DNA of 64,000 nt from positions 53,275,001 to 53,339,000 of the forward strand of contig CM027380.1 in the NCBI GenBank assembly GCA_015680905.1, written 5' to 3'. Position 1 is the stretch's first letter. Every line of letters begins with the position of its first letter. Below the pieces are notes generated by a model. The model was given only the letters and a program-made list of their open reading frames with translations. It was not told where the DNA came from and ran no database searches. Positions 55,859 through 64,000 of the stretch are shown here, piece after piece. The position numbers and the translations under genes were made by a program. This DNA is from Coptis chinensis (Eukaryota > Streptophyta > Magnoliopsida > Ranunculales > Ranunculaceae).

Positions 55859-58591
55859 ATGGAAGAGCCATCATTACCCAACTCTCATATGGATGATTCA
55901 TCACAATATAACAACCCATATCTCAATGTTGAAGAAGGGCATAACAACAATGTAATTTTTTAAAATTTGTTTTTTGTTTTGTCCGCGGTATCTTAGTACC
56001 GAAGTTTATAATTTGAATGTTGGCGGAAATTTGTATGCAATTAAAAAAAAGGTAGGTGTAGGTGGGGCATTGAAGAAAGGCATTCAACAAACTCACGGTA
56101 ACGAGATACCGTTTGTCAAAACCATTTTGGTATCGCGTTGCTATATATTGTAGTATTATTCGGTATCAGCGTTGCTATATATTGTAGCATTATTCGGTAT
56201 CGCGTTGCTATGTTACCGATTGTTTCCTGATATTCCTGATAATAAACAAGTTCATTTAATATTAACATTTTCTTTTCATTATAGGATGCTTCACAGCTTG
56301 TGGTGGATGTGACATGCAAATTTACTACAGAAGAGGTATGAGTTTACGGTTGACTTAAACTTTGAATTTTGACAAAGAAGTATTGATTGGATTTAATGAC
56401 CTATTTTACATGTGTCACGGATCTTGATGAGTCGAAAAGAAATGATAAGTTGGGCACAAGGTAGAGGAAAAGAAATAGGAAATGTTGTGATTATTAAAAG
56501 TTCACATCAAGCAACCGAAAATAGAGTACCAAGGGTGATCTTAGTTTTGCGAAAGTGTGGTGGAAGCTATCGGTCCCATAAGAAGGCGTAAGAAGCAAAT
56601 AAGACTCTAAGAAAGACTGGAACAAAAAAAATGGATGCCCTTTTGTATTAAAAGGAGAATTTCAAAAGAACTTCCGATGGTTGGAAAATCATTGTTGTTT
56701 GTGGTATTCACAATCATACCTTGTCAAAGACTCTAGTGGGCCATTCTTATGCTAGTCGACTTACCAAGGAAGAATTCAATTATTTGTGTGAGCTTAGTAA
56801 AAATGGTGTAAAGCCTAAGGAGGTAATGACTTCCATCCAGTATAAGTTTCCAAACAACTACTCACATGTGCAACAAATCTACAATGCAAGATACAAGGCA
56901 AGATTGATTGATATGAGGGGCAGAACACAAATTCAAAAATTGTTTGAGGTACTACAAGAAGAAAAATACTTGAGAGAGGTAAGATATGACGAAAACACTA
57001 ACGAGATAAAGGAATTGTTCTGTGCTCATCCGGACACAACTCGATTAGCTATGTTGTTTCCAAGAGTGTTTATGATGGATGCTACATATAAAACCAACAA
57101 GTATCGTTGGCCATTTCTATAAATTGTGGGAGTGACTTCTACATGGAAGTCATTTACGGTGTGTCAAGTGTTGATGCAAGCCGAGAAGGAGGTAGATTTT
57201 ACATGGGCATTGAAGAAGTTTCGCGACTTACTTGGTGGCGAGACCCGTCAGTGATAGTGACAAATAGAGATTTAGCAATGATGAAAGCAGCTGACATAGT
57301 GTTTCCAAACTCATATAAGCATTTGTGTAGATGGCACATTTCCACCTGTGTGCTTGCAAAATGCAACGATTTGATTCCAGATCAGAAGACGATAAATCAG
57401 GTCGAAATCAAGTGGGCTTGGGTGGTAGCATCACACACGAAGGAAGATTTTGTCAATAGATATGCCTCATTAGAGAAATATTTGATGGCTCGGTCGTTCC
57501 ACTCTCTAGTTTCTTATCTCCGTGACACTTGGTTGCAGTATAAAGAACGATTTGTAGGCTATTGTATAGACCAACACCTGCATTTTGGTAATACGACTAC
57601 CAGCAGAGTCGAAGGCGCTCATGCTCAACTAAAGAGGTCTCTAGGAAAGTCATGCACCCATAATTTTCTAGGTATGTGGTCCTTAATCCACCCACAACTA
57701 AATATCCAAATGACAGAAATCAGAGCTTCATTTGAGAGAAGTTTGATACAAACTAAGCACGAGCACCGGATTCCATTGTTTAGTGAGCTCAGAAACCTAG
57801 TTTCAATGAAGGCATTGGATTTGATTTTTAAAGAGATGGAGAACCACATGGAAGATGTTCGAAAGGATGAGAGTAAGTGCCTACATCTATTACATTACCA
57901 CCCATGGATTGCCATGTGTGCACCGAACTTCGTTGCACTTGATAGAGAACAACGAAGTATTCCTTTGAGAGCAATTGATGGCTTCTGGAAAATTTTATCC
58001 GGTTCTCCTGATACATCATTTGGTGTTGGTCCCGATTATAGACCTGCCATGGATCTTTTTTTAAAAAGGTTTAGAAAATCTTCCGAAGACCAACAGAGGA
58101 TTTTGGTTAGGAGTGTTATGGAGCTTGCAGTTCCCGAATCTACATGGATAGAGCCGCCAAATGAGGAAGCCATAACCAAAGGGCGTCCGAAGGGTAGTAA
58201 GAATGTTAAAAGAAAGCTTAGCACCGATGATGAAAATTCCTCTAAACGTGATCCATCCGGTTTTGAGCATTCCCAACGTGAACATGAAGAGTTTGTCGAG
58301 TGTTTCTCTCCTAAAAAATCTAAAGCTCCAAAACCATCTACACCAATCGAAAATCCTTCTCCAAGATCATCTACACCAATCAAAAAGCCTCCTCCAAGAC
58401 CATCTACACCAATCGAAAATCCTTCACCAAAACCATCTACACCAATCGAAAAGCCTTCACCAAAACCATCTACATCGCTAAGGAAGACTAAACCACCCAC
58501 ACGGCCATCTACACCAGCTTATACCATACATGATCCTAAATATTATAATTTAGATATTAGGAACAAATGCACAAGTACATTAAAGCGGTGA
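55859..58591 (+). pseudogene. Mutator-like (MULE) transposase gene, broken
   Basis: Exon 1 55859-55951 (MEEPSLPNSHMDDSSQ) and exon 2 56285-56335 (DASQLVVDVTCKFTTEE) have good splice sites and keep phase. Exon 3 from about 56421 follows a spoiled acceptor (CACGG). It has a FAR1-like DNA-binding part (SRKEMISWAQGRGKEIGNVV, RKCGGSYRSHKK), a stop, a frameshift in an A run near 56625, then the transposase from 56721. The MULE catalytic triad: Asp in MMDATYKTN (57078), second site VIVTNRDLAMM where the usual Asp is Asn (57263), Glu in SRVEGAHAQLKR (57611). CRWHISTCVLAKC is also typical. A TAA at 57120 and a frameshift to about 57240 break it. The C-terminus has five ~12-residue Pro/Ser/Thr repeats (KPSTPIENPSP). 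Dead by several criteria. Confidence 0.85.
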
Positions 58592-59043
58592 AAGACGTTG
58601 AGGGTGATGGAAAACCGTGGAGTACAGAGCTTTATGTGTTGCGTTGGGGGCGACCACAAAGTGAATGGCCATGGATGAGAAGTCAGTTGCTAGATGAGCT
58701 CCACAACCACCTCGCATTTTATACCTCTGTCTTCGGTTCATTTGTCGGAATCATGTTAGAAGAAATGTATCATGAAAGTGGTCCCGCCCCTCCAAATAAA
58801 TGGATGAGTATGCCTTTTGTTGGATACATGTTCTCATCAAGATTTGATGAGGTACTTGTTCATTTAGGGAATCCCCAGTGCTATTGTATCCTCCCGCTAC
58901 GATCCCCAGTAGATCCGGAGAAAATGAGGAGAGTTTTGGGCACAACTCATGTGCATGGATGTCATTATGTAAATATTGAACTTGTAGAAGCATGTCCCGT
59001 TCCTCCACCAATGAAGCAATGGTGGCAACATCGATGTTGTTAG
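58567..59043 (+). pseudogene. OTU-protease-like C-terminal segment of the MULE gene
   Basis: The frame shifts by one from the transposase and continues with KYIKAVKDVEGDGK, then QLLDELHNHLAFYTSVFGSF, KWMSMPFVGYMFSSRFDEVL, CYCILPLRSP and GCHYVNIELVEACPVPPPMK. This matches the layout of OTU-like cysteine proteases found in plant transposase-linked proteins: the DGNC active-site region near the start and a G(N/C)H(F/Y)V His near the end. The DGNC Cys is missing; DGK-PWSTE is read instead. OTU proteases remove ubiquitin, and their role in transposons is unproven. Confidence 0.6.
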
Positions 59044-59159
59044 CGACAAGTTGGGCTTTAAGGCTAATGCCAAGGGCAGCGGCATTTGGGTCATTAGGCA
59101 TCCCCCAAGTTGTAACTGAAGAAACCTACGATGGAACACCGATAAATATTGATTAATGA

Positions 59160-60285
59160 AGGGGATTAGTAACCGGTTACCGTTTTACAAATATAATTTT
59201 CAGCAACTGAACATCAAAAGTTTGAGCAATTTTAGCAACTAGATACCATTTATCAAATTAGCAACTCGATACCGAAATTGAGTTTTAATTTCGGTAACTG
59301 GTTACCACTTCACTATTACAAGTTTCAGCAAATGAACACCAAAATTTTGAGCAATTTTTTCAAATTAGGGATACCGAAATTGCGTTTTAGTAACTGGTTA
59401 CCGTTTTACAAATACAATTTTCAGCAACTGAACACCAAAATTTTGAGAAATTTTCAGCATCTAGATACCATTTATCAAATTAGCAATTGGATACCGAAAT
59501 TGAGTTTTAATTTCGTGGCGGGGTTACCACTTTACTATTACAATTTTCAGCAATTGAACACCAAAATTTTGAGCAATTTTTCTCAAATTAGGGGAGACCG
59601 AAATTGCGTTTTAGTAACCGGGTTACCGCTTTTACAAATACAATTTTCAGCAAACCGAACACCAAAATTTTGAGCAATTTTCAGCATCTAGATACCATTT
59701 ATCAAATTAGCAATTGGATACCTAAATTGAGTTTTAATTTGTAATGGGTTACCACTTTACTATTACAATTTTCAGCAATTGAACACCAAAATTTTGAGCA
59801 ATTTTCTCAAATTAGGGAGACCGCAATTGTGTTTTAGTAGTAATCGGGTTACCGCTTTTACAAATACAATTTTCAACAACTGAACACCAAAATTTTGAGC
59901 AATTTTCAGCATCTAGATACCATTTATCAAATTAGCAATTGGATACCGAAATTGAGTTTTAATTTCGTGGCGGTTTACCACTTTACTATTACAATTTTCA
60001 GCAATTGAACACCAAAATTTTGAGCAATTTTCTCAAATTAGGGAGACCGAAATTGCGTTTTAGTAACCGGTTACCGTTTTACAAATACAATTTTCAGCAA
60101 CTGAACACCAAAATTTTGAGCAATTTTCAGCATCTAGATACCATTTATCAAATTAGCAATTGATACCGAAATTGAGTTTTAATTTAGGTGGCGGTTACCA
60201 CTTTACTATTACAAATTTTAGTTGGGGATACCGAAATTGAGTTTTAGTAACCGGTTACCGTTTAACAAATACAATTTTCAATAAG
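59160..60285 (+). repeat. ~220-bp higher-order repeat array right of the MULE gene
   Basis: TTACCG(C)TTTTACAAAT starts at 59177, 59398, 59633, 59849 and 60071, and a last partial unit begins near 60255: steps of 221, 235, 216 and 222. Each unit has two related halves, one with GATACCATTTATCAAATTAGCAATTGGATACC and one shortened (TTTCTCAAATTAGGGAGACC). All halves share ACAATTTTCAGCAA(C/T)TGAACACCAAAATTTTGAGCAATTTT. Open frames in it are incidental. Confidence 0.9.
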
Positions 60286-60289
60286 AGCT

Positions 60290-61480
60290 TTTGTGAGCTT
60301 AAGGACTCTTGGTGCCTTTTTCGTTACATGTAGTTTTCTTTCTACGATGTGAGGTTCTCACATCACATCCCTCTTCATGTGTTGTGGATGGACTAAATTT
60401 CCTACAAGCATGCAAGACCAACAAATTTTTTTTTTAGGTAATCAATCATTAAAGTGAAAATATCGGAACAATAGCAAACCTTGGACCATACAAGGATGGA
60501 ACTCCCCATTAAAAGAAGTTGACTAGTTTACATTGGCATTAAAAGCTTTATAAGAAAAGTCTTATACTTGGTACTCTATCGAGCATGTTGCAAGTCCAAT
60601 TCTTCCTCATCGACTTTGAGTTGTTCCCGAAAGTACCACTTCTTTGTTCACCGCAATATTTCCAAAAATGCTACTACTATCTGCTCCTAAGCTTTGTGCT
60701 TCAAAATGGTGGGCTTTGTACTCAAATCTTTACGTACCGCGGCTTCAAGATGGTTCCTTAAGGTCCTTTGCAAACCCTTGTTGCTTGTTCCCTTTCACGG
60801 TCCCTATCATAGACACCACCAAAGATAATTTTAGACCAACAAACATTAACATGTAACACCGACTTCATTTTTCTTTTCTTCTGAGGTAACTTTAGGTAAC
60901 TTGAATTTTGTTGATCAAAGAACAGTACAACATGCGGTTCACAGACTGGAAACGAGACCCAAATGCTAATTGCTCAAGTAGAAAAATACTAGGGAAATCA
61001 AGACAATCCACAAATACATCAGGTTTACAACATTATAGTAACAAGCAGAACTAAAATATCACAAATTTACGAAGTACCCAAACCAGACAACCCTCATTTG
61101 TATTTAAGTAAGCACTCGGAAATGAATACCTTAACCTATCAAAATTTTCCAATTTTAAAAACTAATCATCTTCCCTTCGTAATTTTCTTTCTTTACTCTT
61201 TCTTATTCTTGTAAAACTAGAACACTGAAAGTCCTTGGCCCATATTTTTCCAAAACCATGCTCTGCCAACAATGCGGGGAACTTCTACACCACTATACCA
61301 GATCTTAAGAGTCACCACCTAAAACAAGATCATAGCCCTCAACTCCTTAACAGCCAAACAGTTATTTCATTTGTTATTGTTGTACCATCATCAATATTTT
61401 GATCAGATGTTTAGAAATAGAAACAACTATTTCTAGGTATGTTTTTCAAAATATTTTCTAGGTAAGTAAGTTTAAGTACG
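60290..61480 (-). other. Probable 3' end of the plant mobile domain gene, unclear
   Basis: Minus-strand pieces such as RKFSPSTTHEEGCDVRTSHR (about 60420-60360) and RKKTTCNEKGTKSP are basic and may be a last exon. The frame at 60850-60600 is broken by stops. I could not build a continuous model. Confidence 0.25.
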
Positions 61481-61489
61481 TACCATCAT

Positions 61490-63894
61490 CAATATTTTGA
61501 CTGCGTCAGTGCTAAAGCCCTATGAAAGTACTCCCGCTTCTCCGAAGGAATTTCACCTCCTCCAGAAGACATACCGACTTCTAATAGGCGACCAATTTCA
61601 TTGACAATAGCATTACGCAAAACATAAATCAAAGTCACTTCTAACCTTAAAATAATCTCAACAAAAAAATAAAATCAAAATTAGTTCAACTACATTTGAA
61701 CTTACCCAATCACAAGGAGGTGGTCTATATAGGGTAATGTAAGGAGGAGGATCACGAGGGTTAAAGTTCACAAGGTAAGGATAGTGATCAGCGTTATACC
61801 ACTCCAAGTGCATTATCCACACAATCCCATGGAGTTTGAGAAAGAGGTACTCTATTACAGACTTTGGTATAATATAATGATCCCGACACTCCCGATCTTG
61901 GGTCACAATTCCCATCTACTAATTTTTTCAGTTTTGTTTTTGATGATGAGGAGATGGAGATGGTCGACGGTATACATTGTTGGATTCCAAACCGATGCAA
62001 CACCCTTTCTCCAAAATATACCTCGTCTATGTCAAAAAGCATATACCCCCATTGTAAAATGTAATATCCTCCAACGGAGGGCGTCTTGAACGTTTCAAGT
62101 ATGGATTCCAAATTACCTATCAAGTTCAAAATTAAAATTAACAAACAAGATTTCAAAAACTATGTGTATATAAATAAACTAACAAACTATGCTTACATCA
62201 TGACGTGTCATCTTATCCATCATCAACCTAAAATGCTTCAATGCCCCCAACGGATCGAGATAGGTTGACATGCCATTTGCCCATCGCGTGATAACACGCG
62301 GCAATGTATTCACATAATTCATGTTCGGGGGAGGGCTAAACATTGGGAAATGCTCATATATCCATGCCTATAGTTATTGCAAAAAAATTATAGTTTTAGT
62401 ACACACTTGTGAATGCAAAAACAAATTAAAAAAGTAAAAATAAAATAAATATTAATTACCCGCAAAAGAGTCATAAACAACGTACTGTCTTTTCTTAGCT
62501 TTTGTCGCGACCCCCAAGGTTCTTGTATATATATGCCAACACTGCTGCCCCAAGCAAAATCTTTGATATCCTTGAACTTCATAAGTGCTTTAAGATACAC
62601 AACTGGAGCGGCAACTCGGTTGGTCCGAACACAGTGCAAACCGAAGAAGAACAAAATGTATCCTCTAACAGCACGTTCAATCTCTTCCTCACTTGATCCT
62701 TCATCTGTCTTCTTCTTCTTCTTCCCTTTTCCCTTTCCTTTCTCATTGTCTTCTTTTCCATCTCCTTCTTCTTCTTTTGGGTCTTTCACCTTCTCTGCCA
62801 AATGTTTCTTAAGCACTTCTAGCTTTATTTGTGTGGCGCATCCTGGCATTACTTTATCGATCAATGTTTTTTCTAACCCAAGACCTTCAAGGAGCAGGGT
62901 TTTTGCCTCAGCATTCGATATTTTCAACTCACCAGACACTGATTTTCCATTGATAGGAAGGTTAAAAATTTGTTTGACGTCATCCAGGGTGATGGTCATC
63001 TCCCCAAACGGAAGATGAAAAGAGTTGGTCTCTGAATGCCATCTTTCAAAAAAGGCACAAGCCAACACCGGATTCACGTGCCTATATACACCAAACACCA
63101 AACCATGTAACCCGGTTTCTCTCAGCTTCTTGTGGAAACCTTTACATTCATTTTCCAATTTCCATTGATCCAATTTGGCCAAGTGTTGAATACACCTTAT
63201 AACACTACACTCCTGAAATAAAGACAACGTGAATTACGAACTCATGAAAAGGAAACGACGAACAACATGAATTACAACTATTAGTTAGTGGTTTATAAAT
63301 ACCAAAAGACTTAATTATCAATTCATTTAAGTTACCAATCCATACATCGTGAGCCACGTGACATTTATAACCATACAAAATGGAGGAGTCCATAGGACCA
63401 CCACAAAACTTGCCTTCGTTAGCCTCCAAGTCTTTAGTTTGAGCTTTACCTTTTCTTTTTTTATTCGCTCCGACCTCCTCCATTTCCTTAGACTGATCAC
63501 CATCACTTTCATTTTCACCATCATTGTCGACATCTTCTTCTATACCCTCACCATTGACATCTTCTTCCATACCCTCACCATCGATATCTTCTTCCATACC
63601 CTCACCATAATTATCGTCGCCACTACCATCCCTAGCCACAAGATGAGAACTATTACCACCATCTACATTTTCAGTCTCATTGACATCCATACGAATTTCA
63701 CTATTTTCCGCTTCGACCTTGTCACAATGGGTTTTTTCAAAATCTATTGCTACTTTTTTGTTCTTCCTTCGGTTTGAAGCAGTCGAGGGCTTTCTTTTAT
63801 TTTTTAAAAGTTCTTCATTACTAGCCAATTTTAATTTCATCCGATCATTATCTTGTCTCCGGTTGGTTATCTTTGTCCTTGCCATTGCTACCAA
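61490..63894 (-). pseudogene. Plant mobile domain (MAIN-like) gene, decayed
   Basis: Minus-strand exons: E1 63894-about 63304 (basic start ARTKITNRRQDNDRMKLK, acidic repeats GEGMEEDVNGEGIEEDVDN, Lys-rich patch NKKRKGK); E2 63212-62460 with the domain signature HSETNSFHLPFGEMTITLDD VKQIFNLPI, a Lys-rich insert (KGKGKGKKKKKTDEG) and YILFFFGLHCVRTNRVA; E3 62367-62197 (AWIYEHFPMFSPPPNMNYVN); E4 62116-61706 (VIWNPYLKRSRRP, then shifted FGERVLHRFGIQQCIP); E5 about 61650-61490 (EIGRLLEVGMSSGGGEIP, EKREYFHRALALTQ). Splice sites are GT-AG and E2 and E3 keep phase. E4 has two frameshifts, and the E1-E2 join does not keep frame. Plant mobile domain proteins occur in host silencing genes and in transposons; the MULE next door favours a transposon origin. 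Confidence 0.75.
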
Positions 63895-64000
63895 TTCTAT
63901 AAAATAGCACTAAAATTAAAGCATGGTAAAAAACTATTCATATGACTTCAAAAGTGAGAACCACATTTCCACACATTGAGATTAACATAAGCATTCTTAT
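63895..64000 (-). other. Upstream of the plant mobile domain gene
   Basis: 106 bases of AT-rich sequence before the ATG at 63894; another in-frame ATG lies nine bases downstream. No clear TATA box can be assigned within the window. Confidence 0.3.

Noticed and set aside
58036..58500. Minus-strand Gly/Asp-rich repeat frame
   Set aside because: Mirror of the Pro/Ser/Thr repeats at the C-terminus of the MULE transposase.
62533..63018. Plus-strand 161-codon Ser/Phe/Pro-rich frame
   Set aside because: Mirror of the Lys/Glu-rich insert of the plant mobile domain gene.

Overview
The window looks like a repeat-rich stretch of a eudicot nuclear genome: AT-rich, with GT-AG introns, one intact plant-specific transcription factor gene, and almost everything else made of nested, decayed transposable elements. 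I cannot name the species.

Left end (1-10.4 kb). The only intact host gene is a GRAS transcription factor of the PAT1 branch on the minus strand (CDS 2120-3880). It appears to have a spliced 5' leader: exon 2 at 3881-4001, a ~4.5 kb leader intron, and a CT-rich exon 1 near 8519-8640. The intron holds a SINE-like scrap and a miniature LTR element (TRIM-like). A hAT-like non-autonomous element (8751-10035) sits just upstream of the predicted promoter.

Middle (10.4-51 kb). This is a retroelement nest. A broken minus-strand Copia pol (10.45-12.0 kb) and a large minus-strand Gypsy LTR with primer-binding site (12846-14621) abut a plus-strand Tat-lineage Gypsy element, A (protease at 14.6-15.4 kb; RT, two RNase H domains and integrase at 24.9-28.2 kb; tandem repeats; antisense spliced gene at 32.7-35.4 kb; 3' LTR from 35977). 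A is split by an Athila-like, RT-less element, B (15475-24869), which ends in a 1.3 kb LTR palindrome. A's 3' LTR is split by a second RT-less element, C (36441-50956), which has a perfect 5-bp target duplication. C contains two solo LTRs and a small Mutator-type element carrying a foreign reading frame, all with target duplications. Another solo LTR lies inside A's satellite array.

Right end (51-64 kb). This holds tandem Cassandra-type LTRs carrying 5S-rRNA-like sequence, a hAT-type element with a perfect 8-bp duplication, a decayed Mutator-like transposase gene that continues into an OTU-protease-like segment and is flanked on both sides by related direct repeats, and a minus-strand plant mobile domain gene with introns and frameshifts.

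The insertion order can be read from the duplications. A is older than B and C. C is older than the solo LTRs and the small Mutator element inside it. No pol gene in the window looks functional. The GRAS gene is the only clear candidate for host function.
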